Below, piece after piece: positions 49,431 to 58,066 of a stretch of 64,000 nt of DNA (position 1 is the first letter of the stretch; the number at the start of each line of letters is the position of its first letter). The stretch comes from SCN-69-37 sp044507065 (lineage in GTDB: Bacteria; Acidobacteriota; Vicinamibacteria; Vicinamibacterales; SCN-69-37), in assembly GCA_044507065.1 (NCBI GenBank), contig JBIQJY010000005.1, positions 45,679-109,678 on the forward strand, given 5' to 3'. The position numbers and the translations under genes are program-made. The notes beneath the pieces are model-generated. The model saw only the letters and a list, made by a program, of their open reading frames with translations. It did not search any database and was not told the origin of the DNA.

Positions 49431-51648
49431 CTCCCGGGCCGTTGGCGTGGCGGTGCCCGTGCCCGGTCTCGGCCTGCTGACATACAGCCTGCCGGCTGGC
49501 GCACCCGTGCCCGCGAAGGGTGCGCGCGTCGTCGTGCCGCTCGGCACGCGGCGCGTCACCGGGTGCGTGGTGACGGCTGACGCGGCGGTGCCCGAGGGCG
49601 CCACACTGCGCGACGTCATCGACGTGCTCGATGAGCGCGCGTTCCTGCCGCCCGATATCGTGGACCTCGCGTTGTGGGTGGGCGAGTTCTACGCCTGCGG
49701 CCCGGGCGACGCGCTGCCCGTGGCCATGCCGCCGCTTTCGCGCCGCGGCGACGCGGCCACGTTCCGCATGCGCACGCGCGTGTTCGCCGTGGACGCGGCA
49801 GCGCTGCCGGCGCCGCGCGGCGAGCGACAGCGCGAGTTGGTGGCGGCCGTGGCGGCGGCGCCCGACGGACTGCTCCAGTCCGAACTCACGGCTCGAGGCA
49901 TCAGCGCCAGCGTGGTGCGACGGGCAGCCGAGGTGGGCCTCGTGCGGCTGCAGGACGAGGTCGACGAGCGCGATCCGTTTGCCGATGGCGGCCAGGCCGA
50001 CGGCGGCTGGGCCGCCACGGCGAAGTCCCCAAGCGATCGACCGCTGACCGACGAGCAGGAAGCCGCGCTCGCCACGCTGCGCGAGGCCGTCGACGCGCGC
50101 GCGTTCCGACCCGTGCTGCTGCACGGCGTCACCGGCAGCGGCAAGACCGAGGTGTACCTGCAACTGGCGCGGCACGTCATCGCGCACGGGCGGCGCGTGC
50201 TGGTGCTGGTGCCCGAGATCGCGCTCACGCCGGCGCTGGCCGGCGTGTTCCGCGGCGCATTCGGCGCGCGCGTGGCGATCCAGCACAGCGGGCTTGCCGA
50301 TGGCGAACGGCACGATCAGTGGCACCGCATCCGCCGCGGCGACGTCGACATCGTTGTCGGCACGCGGTCGGCCGTGTTCGCACCGCTGGGCGACGTTGGC
50401 CTGATCGTCGTCGACGAGGAACACGAAAGCTCGTACAAGCAGGACGAAACGCCGCGCTACAACGGCCGCGACGTGGCCGTGATGCGCGCGCGCATGGACA
50501 GCGCGGTCGTGGTGCTGGGCTCGGCAACGCCGTCAATGGAATCGGCGGCGAATGCGGAAGCCGGCCGCTACACGCTCGTGCGGATGGACCGCCGCGTGCT
50601 CGATCGGCCGCTTGCCGCCGTCCGCGTCGTGGACATGCGGCGCGAGGTCGCTGTCGCGGGCGCCGAGGCGGCCCTGAGCACGCCGCTGATTGAGGCCATG
50701 GCGGCACGCCTCGAGGCCGGGCAGCAAAGCCTGGTCCTGCTCAATCGCCGCGGGTTTGCCACCGTGATCTTCTGCCGCGAGTGCGGCTCGTCGCTCGAGT
50801 GTCCGCACTGCAGCGTGACGCTGACGTTCCATCGTGCGGCGCGCCGTGTGCGGTGCCACTACTGCAACTATGCGGCGCACGTGCCGCGCGCGTGCGGCGA
50901 GTGCGGTGGTGCGTTCCTGGAGCAGTCGGGCATCGGCACCGAGCGGCTCGAGGCCGAGGTGCGTGAACGGTTTCCCGCCGCGCGCGTCGCGCGCGTCGAT
51001 CGCGACACCACCCGACGCCGCGGCGCCATCACGCGCGTCATCGCCGCCGTCGCCCGCGGGGATCTCGACATCGTCGTCGGCACGCAGATGATTGCGAAGG
51101 GGCACGACTTCCCGGCCGTCACGCTGGTGGGCGTCGTGTCGGCGGACGTCGGACTGGGACTGGCCGACTTCCGCGCCGGCGAGCGGACGTTCCAGCTCAT
51201 CACGCAGGTCGTGGGGCGCGCCGGCAGGGGAGACGTGGCCGGCGAGGCCATCGTGCAGACGCTCTATCCGGGCCACTACAGCGTGACGTGCGCGTCGGCG
51301 CAGGACTACGCGACGTTCTACGCACGCGAGATGGAGTTCCGCCGCGCGATGCGCTATCCGCCGACCGTGGCGATGGTCAATGTGGTCGTGCGGCACCGTT
51401 CGCTCGACCAGGCCATGGCCGATGCCGCGGACCTGGTGGCGCGGGTGCGCCAGCGTCAGGCACCGGTGCGCATCCTCGGCCCCGCACCGGCCGCGCTGGC
51501 GCGGCTCAAGGACGAATATCGCGCGCAGTTCTTCCTGAAGGGCAACAACCGCCGCGCGATGCGCGAGGCGCTGCTGGCCGCGCTCGACGCGCGTCCCGAT
51601 CTCCGGCGACGGACCATCGTCGACGTGGATCCGGTATCGGTGACGTAG
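49405..51648 (+). CDS. priA: Primosomal protein N' (replication restart helicase PriA)
   Basis: A 747-residue 3'-5' helicase. The N-terminal DNA-binding domain starts VAVPVPGLGLLTYSLPAGAP; Walker A is HGVTGSGKTEVYLQL (about residue 240), DEEH is VDEEHESSYKQDE (about residue 335), and eight zinc cysteines lie between CRECGSSLECPHC and ACGECGGAF (about 455-500). GTQMIAKGHDFPAVTLVGVV and RAGERTFQLITQVVGRAGRG complete the helicase core. The true start may be a GTG up to 42 nt downstream, which would remove the overlap with udg. Confidence 0.95.
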   Translation: MRSSPNRTDSRAVGVAVPVPGLGLLTYSLPAGAPVPAKGARVVVPLGTRRVTGCVVTADAAVPEGATLRDVIDVLDERAFLPPDIVDLALWVGEFYACGPGDALPVAMPPLSRRGDAATFRMRTRVFAVDAAALPAPRGERQRELVAAVAAAPDGLLQSELTARGISASVVRRAAEVGLVRLQDEVDERDPFADGGQADGGWAATAKSPSDRPLTDEQEAALATLREAVDARAFRPVLLHGVTGSGKTEVYLQLARHVIAHGRRVLVLVPEIALTPALAGVFRGAFGARVAIQHSGLADGERHDQWHRIRRGDVDIVVGTRSAVFAPLGDVGLIVVDEEHESSYKQDETPRYNGRDVAVMRARMDSAVVVLGSATPSMESAANAEAGRYTLVRMDRRVLDRPLAAVRVVDMRREVAVAGAEAALSTPLIEAMAARLEAGQQSLVLLNRRGFATVIFCRECGSSLECPHCSVTLTFHRAARRVRCHYCNYAAHVPRACGECGGAFLEQSGIGTERLEAEVRERFPAARVARVDRDTTRRRGAITRVIAAVARGDLDIVVGTQMIAKGHDFPAVTLVGVVSADVGLGLADFRAGERTFQLITQVVGRAGRGDVAGEAIVQTLYPGHYSVTCASAQDYATFYAREMEFRRAMRYPPTVAMVNVVVRHRSLDQAMADAADLVARVRQRQAPVRILGPAPAALARLKDEYRAQFFLKGNNRRAMREALLAALDARPDLRRRTIVDVDPVSVT

Positions 51649-51649
51649 G

Positions 51650-51689
51650 AAGGCTGCGAGGCTGCAAGGCTGCGAGGCTGCGAGGCTGC
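51650..51689. repeat. 8-bp tandem repeat (AAGGCTGC/GAGGCTGC), 5 copies
   Basis: Five 8-bp units start one base after the priA stop (51646-51648). The same family forms arrays at 14385-14444 and 14885-14912. The sequence then runs into the palindromic repeats at 51695. Confidence 0.9.
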
Positions 51690-51694
51690 ACCTT

Positions 51695-51762
51695 TGGAGC
51701 GGAGGGGCTTCAGCCCCTCCGAGTGACAACCGTGGAGCGGAGGGGCTTCAGCCCCTCCGAGT
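51695..51762. repeat. Two 30-bp palindromic repeats (stem-loop)
   Basis: Identical 30-bp copies at 51695-51724 and 51733-51762, 8 nt apart. Each contains a 10-bp stem CGGAGGGGCT / AGCCCCTCCG around TC. A shorter relative (7-bp stem CGGGGCT / AGCCCCG around GA) is at 56705-56720. This is REP/PU-like intergenic architecture; it could also act as a bidirectional transcript end. Confidence 0.8.
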
Positions 51763-51771
51763 TCGCCGGGC

Positions 51772-51920
51772 GCAAGGGTGCTCGACCTCGATTCGGGGCC
51801 CGGTGAGCCGGGCACGCGGTTGCTGCGGGAGGCGAGTCTCGCGACGTATGCTGTCGATGCATCGGCTGCGATGGTTGCCGTGTTCCGCCAGCGTTGTCCG
51901 GGCGTGCCGATTATTATTTC
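51772..51920 (+). pseudogene. Remnant of a SAM-dependent methyltransferase
   Basis: In one frame the sequence reads ARVLDLDSGPGEPGTRLLRE, then LATYAVDASAAMVAVFRQRC and PGVPIII. This is the SAM-binding motif I and motif II region of a class I methyltransferase (motif I has Asp where Gly is usual). There is no N-terminal part upstream, only palindromic repeats, and after about 50 residues the similarity ends and the next gene starts in another frame. A truncated fragment is the simplest reading. Confidence 0.6.
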
Positions 51921-51944
51921 GCCGAGGGCGCCAGCCGCTGACCG

Positions 51945-52478
51945 ATGCGTATTCTTCGAGGCCCGCGTATTGTCCTGCGGCCGGCGACCGAGGCGGATCT
52001 GCCGCGGCTCCTGGAGATCCTTCGCGAGCCTGAAGTCGCCCGGCACTGGAGCCAGCCCGACGATGAATTCGATCGGCACGAACTCCTGTCCGGCGATGCG
52101 GTCGATGGCCTCGAGTGCAGCAGCACGTTCGTCATCACGCTGGATGGTGAGACGATTGGCTGGATTGCCGGCTGGGAGAAGCTCCATCGCGACTACCGGC
52201 ACGCCGGCATCGACCTCTTCCTGTCCACGCAGCATCAGGGCAGGGGATTCGGCACCGAAGCGATACGCCTCGTGTGCCGGTACCTTTTCGAGGGGCGAGG
52301 GCATCACCGGATTGTCATCGACCCGGCCGCCGACAATGTTCACGCCATTCGCGCGTACGAAAAGGTCGGCTTCAGGCGCGTGGGCGTGATGCGGCGTTAC
52401 GAACGGGGCGCCGACGGCACGTTCCACGACGGCATGTTGCTCGATCTCCTGCCGGAGGACCTGACCGGTGCGTCCTGA
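51945..52478 (+). CDS. GNAT-family acetyltransferase (AAC(6')-like fold)
   Basis: A 177-residue protein with the GNAT layout: LRPATEADLPRLLEILREPE, HWSQPDDE, the acetyl-CoA loop QHQGRGFGTEAIRLVCRYLF, then NVHAIRAYEKVGFRRVGVMR. The N-terminal and terminal segments (DGTFHDGMLLDLLPEDL) are closest to aminoglycoside 6'-N-acetyltransferase-type and RimJ-like enzymes. No antibiotic-resistance role can be claimed from sequence. It overlaps the following cytochrome gene by 11 nt. Confidence 0.85.
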   Translation: MRILRGPRIVLRPATEADLPRLLEILREPEVARHWSQPDDEFDRHELLSGDAVDGLECSSTFVITLDGETIGWIAGWEKLHRDYRHAGIDLFLSTQHQGRGFGTEAIRLVCRYLFEGRGHHRIVIDPAADNVHAIRAYEKVGFRRVGVMRRYERGADGTFHDGMLLDLLPEDLTGAS

Positions 52479-52929
52479 TCGATCGGAGCGCGTGGCTTCC
52501 CGAATCGTGGGCGCAGCGGCGTGCGCGCTGGCGACGGCGTCGGTGCTGCTGGCCGTCGCGCAGGATGCGCCGGCCAGCGTCTGGGATGGTGTCTACACCG
52601 CGACCCAGGCCGACCGCGGCGGCGTCGTCTACAGGAAGGACTGCGCGTCCTGTCACGGTGAGGGCCTGACGGGAATCGACGAAGCGCCCGGCCTGGTCGG
52701 CCCGACGTTTCTGAGCAACTGGAACACGCAGTCGGTCAACGACCTGGTGGACCTCACGCGCAAGTCGATGCCGAAGGACAGCGAGAACACGCTGACGCGG
52801 CAGCAGTACGTCGACGTCACGGCATTCGTGCTGCGCGCGAACGGATTCCCGGCCGGCGACGTGGACCTTCCGCTGGGTGCGTTGCGGCTCGGCCAGATTC
52901 GCATCGACGCCTTCCGCGGGGCGCCGTAG
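52468..52929 (+). CDS. Mono-haem cytochrome c
   Basis: A 153-residue exported protein starting at GTG with a signal peptide (IVGAAACALATASVLLAVAQ). The haem site is YRKDCASCHGEGLTGIDEAP (CASCH, about residue 61), and a candidate axial Met is in RKSMPKDSENTL. It is convergent with the PQQ dehydrogenase gene (38 nt apart), so it may accept its electrons; that is inference from position. Confidence 0.87.
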   Translation: MRPDRSERVASRIVGAAACALATASVLLAVAQDAPASVWDGVYTATQADRGGVVYRKDCASCHGEGLTGIDEAPGLVGPTFLSNWNTQSVNDLVDLTRKSMPKDSENTLTRQQYVDVTAFVLRANGFPAGDVDLPLGALRLGQIRIDAFRGAP

Positions 52930-52967
52930 GTCCTTCGCTTCGGCTGTCGACGCGCCTCGACTCCACC

Positions 52968-54989
52968 TCAATCCGGCAGTACGTAGGCCACCAGTTCACC
53001 CGGGAACCCTGGTCCTGCTATGGCGACGACGAGGTACTGGCGGCCGCCGAGCATGTAACTCATGGGGGATCCGGTCTGGGGCGCGGGCATGAAGACGGCG
53101 CCTGCGTCGGCGCCCGTGTCCTTGTCGTAGGCGCGCAGCAGCGCACCGCGCGGATGGCCCGCCGTACTGAACTGGGTCTCGCCAGCGATGACGAGCGTCT
53201 TCGTCACGAGGGTCCCCGCGATGCCGGGCTGGCCGGTCCGCGGGATGGTCACGCCGCGCAGGGCCGGGTTGTTGCGGATGGCATCCGGCGTATCGCCGTG
53301 CGGCACCTGCCACAGCGTGTCACCCGTATCGAGGTCGATAGCCGTGATGCGCCCGTAGGGTGGCTTGATGATCGACAGTCCCTGCACGGTCAGTCCGCCG
53401 CGTCCGGGCGGCGGGCCCGGCGGCAGCGGCGCGGTGCGACCGCTGTAGGGAAAGTCCGTCTCGGAGGGATTCCCGGTTACCAGGCCGATGTTGGCGAGGT
53501 GCGTCTGCGAAAACACGTAGAGCCGGCGCGTGTCCGGGTCGAACGACGCCCCCGGCCAGTTCGCGCCGCCCTGATTGTGCGGCAGCATCAGCGTCCCGAA
53601 CGTGCCGGTCGGATCGATGACCGACGGCGGCGTGAAGATGGGGCCCGTCCGGTAACTGGCCATCACCTGGAGCGCTTCGGCGCGCAGTTCGGGCGTGAAG
53701 TCGATCAGGTCGTCGGCCGATACGCCCTGTCGTTCGAACGGCGCGGGCCTTGTCGGAATCGGCTGCGTCGGCGCGTACGATTCGCCGGGGACGTCGCCCT
53801 GCGGCACCGGTCGCTCGATGATGGGCCAGACCGGCTCGCCTGTGGTCCGATCGAGGACGTAGACCCAGCCCTGCTTGGTGACCTGCGCCAGCGCCTTGAT
53901 CTCCCGACCGTCGACGGTGATGTCGACCAGCACGGGCGCGCAAGGAATGTCGCTGTCCCACAGCCCGTGGTGCACGAGCTGGAAGTGCCATTTCCGTTCG
54001 CCGGTGTGCAGGTCGACGGCCACGATCGACTCGCCGAAGAGTCCCGCGCCCGGTCGATGCCCGCCGTAGAAATCGCCGGTCGGCAGCTCCACGGGCAGAT
54101 ATGCCAGGTTCAGCTCCTCGTCGACGCTCACCTGGGTCCAGACTCCGGCATTGCCTGCGCGTTCGGCTGAATCGCCTTCCCAGGTTTCGGATCCGGGTTC
54201 GCCGGGTCTCGGGATGGTGTGAAAGATCCAGCGGCGCGCGCCGGTGCGCACGTCGTACCCGCGGACGTAGCCCTTCACGTTCGACATGCTGCGGGGGCTC
54301 GTGCCCTGCGAGTGCGCGGCGCCGATGATGACAATGTCCTTCGCGATGACCGGCGCCGCCTGCAATCCCACATCGGCCGTGAGCGGGTCGATCGACTGAT
54401 CGAATTCCGTCTTCAGGTCGACGACCCCGTCGACGCCAAACCCCGGCGCCCGACGCCCCGTCGCGGCATCGAGCGCGATCATCCGATAGCCGGGCGTGAC
54501 GTAGACGATGCGCGCGTCGGTGCCATCGGTCCAGTAGGCCAGGCCGCGTCCCGACAGCTGTCGCGGGGCGTTGCGCCCGCGTTCGCCTTCGTCCTCGCGG
54601 TACGTCCAGAGCAACTCGCCCGTGGCGGCGTCGAGTGCGACGACGGCGCGGCGGCTGCCGGCCGTCGTATAGAGAACGCCGCCGACGACGAGGGGCGTGG
54701 ATTCGAACCGATACTCGGGACGGGACCCGAAGCTCATCGTCGGAAGGCGCCACGCCACTTCGAGGGTGTCGAAGTTCTCCGCGGTGATTTGATCGAAGGG
54801 AACGTAGCGGCGATTGGCGAGGTCGCCGCCGTAGGTGGGCCAGCTCGAGTCTGGTCCCGCGCCCGGCCGCGGCGGACGCACCGGCCCGTCGGCCCTGCCC
54901 GTCGCGTCGAGCGACTGGCCGACCGCGGCGGGGGCCGCTGCGAGTATGCACATCACCGCGACGAACAGTCGGGCGATCCGGCGTGTCAT
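52968..54989 (-). CDS. PQQ-dependent quinoprotein dehydrogenase
   Basis: A 673-residue periplasmic eight-bladed propeller enzyme with a signal peptide (LFVAVMCILAAAPAAVGQS). Blade motifs recur: VVALDAATGELLWTYREDEG, MIALDAATGRR, SIVAVDLHTGERKWHFQLVH, VYVLDRTTGEPVW and ITAIDLDTGDTLWQ. HGLWDSDIPCAPVLVD resembles membrane glucose-dehydrogenase-type quinoproteins, but there are no N-terminal membrane helices. Substrate (glucose, alcohol or other) is undecided. A TATACT (54999-55004) ends 9 nt before the ATG. Confidence 0.92.
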   Translation of the reverse strand: MTRRIARLFVAVMCILAAAPAAVGQSLDATGRADGPVRPPRPGAGPDSSWPTYGGDLANRRYVPFDQITAENFDTLEVAWRLPTMSFGSRPEYRFESTPLVVGGVLYTTAGSRRAVVALDAATGELLWTYREDEGERGRNAPRQLSGRGLAYWTDGTDARIVYVTPGYRMIALDAATGRRAPGFGVDGVVDLKTEFDQSIDPLTADVGLQAAPVIAKDIVIIGAAHSQGTSPRSMSNVKGYVRGYDVRTGARRWIFHTIPRPGEPGSETWEGDSAERAGNAGVWTQVSVDEELNLAYLPVELPTGDFYGGHRPGAGLFGESIVAVDLHTGERKWHFQLVHHGLWDSDIPCAPVLVDITVDGREIKALAQVTKQGWVYVLDRTTGEPVWPIIERPVPQGDVPGESYAPTQPIPTRPAPFERQGVSADDLIDFTPELRAEALQVMASYRTGPIFTPPSVIDPTGTFGTLMLPHNQGGANWPGASFDPDTRRLYVFSQTHLANIGLVTGNPSETDFPYSGRTAPLPPGPPPGRGGLTVQGLSIIKPPYGRITAIDLDTGDTLWQVPHGDTPDAIRNNPALRGVTIPRTGQPGIAGTLVTKTLVIAGETQFSTAGHPRGALLRAYDKDTGADAGAVFMPAPQTGSPMSYMLGGRQYLVVAIAGPGFPGELVAYVLPD

Positions 54990-55014
54990 GAGGGGGCGAG
55001 TATACAGCGACGAA

Positions 55015-55027
55015 CCTGTCCGACAGG
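55015..55027. promoter_or_regulatory. 13-bp inverted repeat upstream of the PQQ dehydrogenase
   Basis: CCTGTC-C-GACAGG lies 10 nt upstream of the TATACT -10-like hexamer (54999-55004) of the minus-strand dehydrogenase gene, where an operator would overlap the promoter spacer. Six-base arms can occur by chance. Confidence 0.35.
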
Positions 55028-55126
55028 GTGATGCCCCGCGTTGGTTTCTGGTGTAGGCTGACGCGTTCCGCCCGGCCGGCCGACGTTTCCCCGGCGGCCG
55101 GGCCCGTGCTCCCGAGGAGAGACCGC

Positions 55127-56695
55127 ATGTCGCGTGTGTTGCTTCGCTCCGCCGTCACTGCCGCTGGTGTCCTCGCCGCCGCCTGGTTCGCCGCGCCAGA
55201 CGCGCGCACGCAGCCGGCCGCAACGCTCCAGCCGGCCCACGTCCAGCTGACGCGCGATGAGGACTTCGAACGCACACGCCAGCTGCTCGGTATCTCGGGT
55301 CCGCCGCCGGCGGGAGCATCGAGCACGGCACCCGAAACCTTCGACGAGTCGCAGGCCAACCCGTATCCGGACCTGCCGGACCCGCTCGTGCTCTCCGGTG
55401 GCCAGCGCGTGACGACGGCCGCCGCCTGGAACAATCAGCGGCGTGGCGAACTGATCGAACTGTTCGAGCGAGAGATCTACGGCCGCACGCCGAAAGAGAC
55501 GCCGCGTGTCACCTGGGAGGTTCTCAGCACGGCGCGCGAGATGAATGGCACGGTACCCGTCATCACGAAGCAGCTCGTGGGGAAGGTCGACAACGCGGCG
55601 TATCCCGCGCTGACGGTCAACATCCTTGCCTCGGTCAGCACGCCGGCCGATGCGACCGGCCCCGTGCCAGTCATCCTGTCGTTCGGGTTCGGCGCCGGCG
55701 GAGGCCGCGGTGGCGCGGCCGAGGCGGCACCCGCGAACATGCCCGCACCGACCACGGTCTGTCAGCCGACCAACGCGCCGCCACCTCCGGCGCCCGCGGC
55801 GCGTGGCGGCCAGGCTCCCGGCGCTCGGGGAGGCGGCCCGGCAGCCGGTCGGGGACGCGCAGGTGGACCGCAGGCGCCACAAGGGCCTACCAACCAGCAG
55901 CAGGCACTGGCGCTCGGCTGGGGCTACGCGACGGTCGTCACCAACTCCATTCAGGCCGACAACGGCCAGGGGTTGACGTGCGGCATCATCGGCCTCGTCA
56001 ACAAGGGACAGCCGCGGTCGCTCGAGGACTGGGGCGTGCTGGCGGCGTGGGCCTGGGGGGCCAGCCGCGTGCTCGACTACTTCGAGACCGATAGCGCCGT
56101 CGACCAGACGCGCGTGGGGATGTACGGACACTCGCGCTGGGGCAAGGCCACGCTGCTCGCGGCCGTGCTCGATCCCCGGTTTGCCATCGCCTACGTCAGC
56201 TCGTCGGGGCAGGGCGGCGCCAAGCTCCATCGCCGGAAGTACGGCGAAACGGTCGACAACCTCGCCAACACGTTCTACTACTGGATGGGCGGCAACTACA
56301 TCAAGTACGCGGGCAGGTGGGACACGATGCCCGTCGATTCGCACGAGCTCATCGCCCTGATGGCGCCGCGGCCGGTCTTCCTGAGCGGCGGCAACGATCC
56401 CCAGAAGAACCCGGACGGCACGATTGCCACGCGCGTCAACGACCAGGGACAGACGGTGGTTGTCGCGGCCAACGACGCGTGGATCGATCCGCGCGGCTCG
56501 TTCATGGCGGCCGTTGCGGCCGCGCCCGTCTACGAGCTGCTCGGCGGTACCGGACTAGGGATCACCGACTATCCGCCGCTCGACACGAAGGTCATCACCG
56601 GCGACATCGGCTTCCACCAGCATCCGGGTGGCCACGTGTCGGGGCCGGCCTGGGAGACGTTCTACCAGTTCGCCGTACGGCACTTCGCCAGGTAG
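55127..56695 (+). CDS. Secreted alpha/beta-hydrolase, glucuronoyl esterase-like (CE15)
   Basis: A 522-residue exported enzyme; GAGGAGAG precedes the ATG. After the signal peptide come ELIELFEREIYGRTP, the oxyanion region and the nucleophile GMYGHSRWGKATLLAAVLDP (GHSRxGK, about residue 335), then YVSSSGQGGAKLHRRKYGE and a C-terminal His in FHQHPGGHVSGPAW. These match CE15 esterases that cut glucuronoyl esters linking lignin and xylan. An unusual Gly/Ala/Pro/Arg-rich stretch interrupts the fold at about residues 188-260. Confidence 0.85.
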   Translation: MSRVLLRSAVTAAGVLAAAWFAAPDARTQPAATLQPAHVQLTRDEDFERTRQLLGISGPPPAGASSTAPETFDESQANPYPDLPDPLVLSGGQRVTTAAAWNNQRRGELIELFEREIYGRTPKETPRVTWEVLSTAREMNGTVPVITKQLVGKVDNAAYPALTVNILASVSTPADATGPVPVILSFGFGAGGGRGGAAEAAPANMPAPTTVCQPTNAPPPPAPAARGGQAPGARGGGPAAGRGRAGGPQAPQGPTNQQQALALGWGYATVVTNSIQADNGQGLTCGIIGLVNKGQPRSLEDWGVLAAWAWGASRVLDYFETDSAVDQTRVGMYGHSRWGKATLLAAVLDPRFAIAYVSSSGQGGAKLHRRKYGETVDNLANTFYYWMGGNYIKYAGRWDTMPVDSHELIALMAPRPVFLSGGNDPQKNPDGTIATRVNDQGQTVVVAANDAWIDPRGSFMAAVAAAPVYELLGGTGLGITDYPPLDTKVITGDIGFHQHPGGHVSGPAWETFYQFAVRHFAR

Positions 56696-56704
56696 ACGTA
56701 TTGA

Positions 56705-56720
56705 CGGGGCTGAAGCCCCG
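56705..56720. repeat. Short palindromic repeat after the esterase gene
   Basis: CGGGGCTGAAGCCCCG: 7-bp arms around GA, starting 9 nt after the esterase stop. It is related to the stem-loops at 51695-51762. Confidence 0.6.
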
Positions 56721-56746
56721 CCCTCCAGGTGGGCCGAGGCGCCCTG

Positions 56747-57760
56747 TCAGGGACCGCCGATCGTATCGATCGGCACCGGCGTGAAGCAGAGCAGGAAGAT
56801 GACGGCGGCAACGATCGCAATCGTCCGCCGCCGTGGATCGAGCGGCACGTCTTCGTCCCACACGCGCGGGTGACGGAAGCCGAACATGAGCGACATCACG
56901 ACGAGCATGAAGGCGAAGACGGCCCAGCTCGCCGATCCCAGGTTCAGCAGGACGACGACGGCCAGCGTGGCGGCCGAGACCCATGCCGCGCGTTTTCCGA
57001 GCGCGGCATACATGATGTGGCCGCCGTCGAGCTGGCCGAATGGCAGCAGGTTGAGTGCCGTGGCCAGCATGCCCCACCAGGCGGCAAATCCCATCTGGTG
57101 CAGCATCACGTCGGAGCCTTCCGGGATCACGCCGAACCATCCCAGTTCGAACGCCTTCCACAGGAGCGGCTCCCCGAAGTAGAGGGTGGCCTCGTCGACG
57201 GGCACCTCGCCGACCTGCGACATCGTCATGCCCCAGTAGAGAAACGGCAGCAGCGCGATGAAACCGGCGATCGGGCCGGCGACGCCGATGTCGAAGAGCG
57301 CCTTCTTCGATGGGAACGCCTCGCGGATGCGGATGACCGCGCCGAGCGTTCCGGTGAGCGGCAGCGGCGCGGGAATGAAGTAGGGCAGCGTGGCATCGAC
57401 GCGGTGATAGCGGCACGCGAAATAGTGTCCGAACTCGTGCGCGCTCAGAATCGTCAGCAGCGGCAGCGAGTACCACAGGCCGTCGAAAAAGATGGGCCAC
57501 GTGAAGCCGACGAGCGGGCTGATCTCCCATTGGCCCGTCGTCCAGTTCGAATAGAGGATGAGCGGCGCCAGCAGGAACGACTGCGCGTGCGCGAAGGTGG
57601 TCGTGAAGAACGTGAGGCCGAACAGGACGATGTGGCGCGTCCAGCGGTGCTGGAAGCGGCGCCGGACGGGTGGTGGGGAAGCCCAGAATGGTTCCGGCAC
57701 CCCTTCGGCGGCCATCTCGCGGTAGGCGCCGGGGAACCGGGGAGGAACCTGGTCGGTCAC
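56747..57760 (-). CDS. Site-2 protease family zinc metalloprotease (M50)
   Basis: A 337-residue multi-helix membrane protease. The zinc site HEFGH is in LSAHEFGHYFACRYHRVDAT (about residue 107), and the third-ligand motif is FGQLDGGHIMYAALG (about residue 240). Seven or so hydrophobic helices are visible. Enzymes of this family cleave membrane-bound regulators. It starts at a GTG that overlaps the HU stop by 4 nt, so the two are co-translated. Confidence 0.9.
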   Translation of the reverse strand: MTDQVPPRFPGAYREMAAEGVPEPFWASPPPVRRRFQHRWTRHIVLFGLTFFTTTFAHAQSFLLAPLILYSNWTTGQWEISPLVGFTWPIFFDGLWYSLPLLTILSAHEFGHYFACRYHRVDATLPYFIPAPLPLTGTLGAVIRIREAFPSKKALFDIGVAGPIAGFIALLPFLYWGMTMSQVGEVPVDEATLYFGEPLLWKAFELGWFGVIPEGSDVMLHQMGFAAWWGMLATALNLLPFGQLDGGHIMYAALGKRAAWVSAATLAVVVLLNLGSASWAVFAFMLVVMSLMFGFRHPRVWDEDVPLDPRRRTIAIVAAVIFLLCFTPVPIDTIGGP

Positions 57761-58038
57761 TCAGACTGGCCGTTGATGTTCTGCAGTTCCTTGCCGGGCT
57801 TGAACCGGATGGTGCGGCCCGGCGGGATGCGGACTTCCTTGCCGGTCCGCGGGTTGCGGCCGATGCCCCGCTTCCGGGGCTTCACCTGGAACACGCCAAA
57901 GCCGCGCAGCTCGATGCGCTCTCCGCGCATCATCGAGGCCCGCATGGCGTCGAACACGGCATCGACGGCCAGCTCGGCCTTCACCTTGGTGATGTCGGCG
58001 AGCTTGGAGACTTCGTTGACGATGTCGACTTTGATCAT
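57757..58038 (-). CDS. hup: HU/IHF-family DNA-binding protein
   Basis: A 93-residue nucleoid protein: KVDIVNEVSKLADITKVKAE at the N-terminus and the DNA-wrapping arm GRNPRTGKEVRIPPGRTIRF with the conserved Pro. It compacts and bends DNA as a dimer. The ATG 58038 follows a consensus-like promoter and palindrome (58067-58096). A protease gene is coupled downstream (GTGA overlap). Confidence 0.95.
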   Translation of the reverse strand: MIKVDIVNEVSKLADITKVKAELAVDAVFDAMRASMMRGERIELRGFGVFQVKPRKRGIGRNPRTGKEVRIPPGRTIRFKPGKELQNINGQSE

Positions 58039-58066
58039 GGTACTGTCGAATCCGGTAGCCGTAAGT

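Noticed and set aside
51945..52478. Aminoglycoside resistance gene aac(6')
   Set aside because: Only a general GNAT fold with AAC(6')-like ends is seen; no mobile context, so a resistance call is not supported.
53320..55434. 704-codon minus-strand frame overlapping the PQQ dehydrogenase gene
   Set aside because: Same strand but another frame; Arg-rich composition with no motif, while the dehydrogenase frame has clear propeller repeats and a signal peptide.
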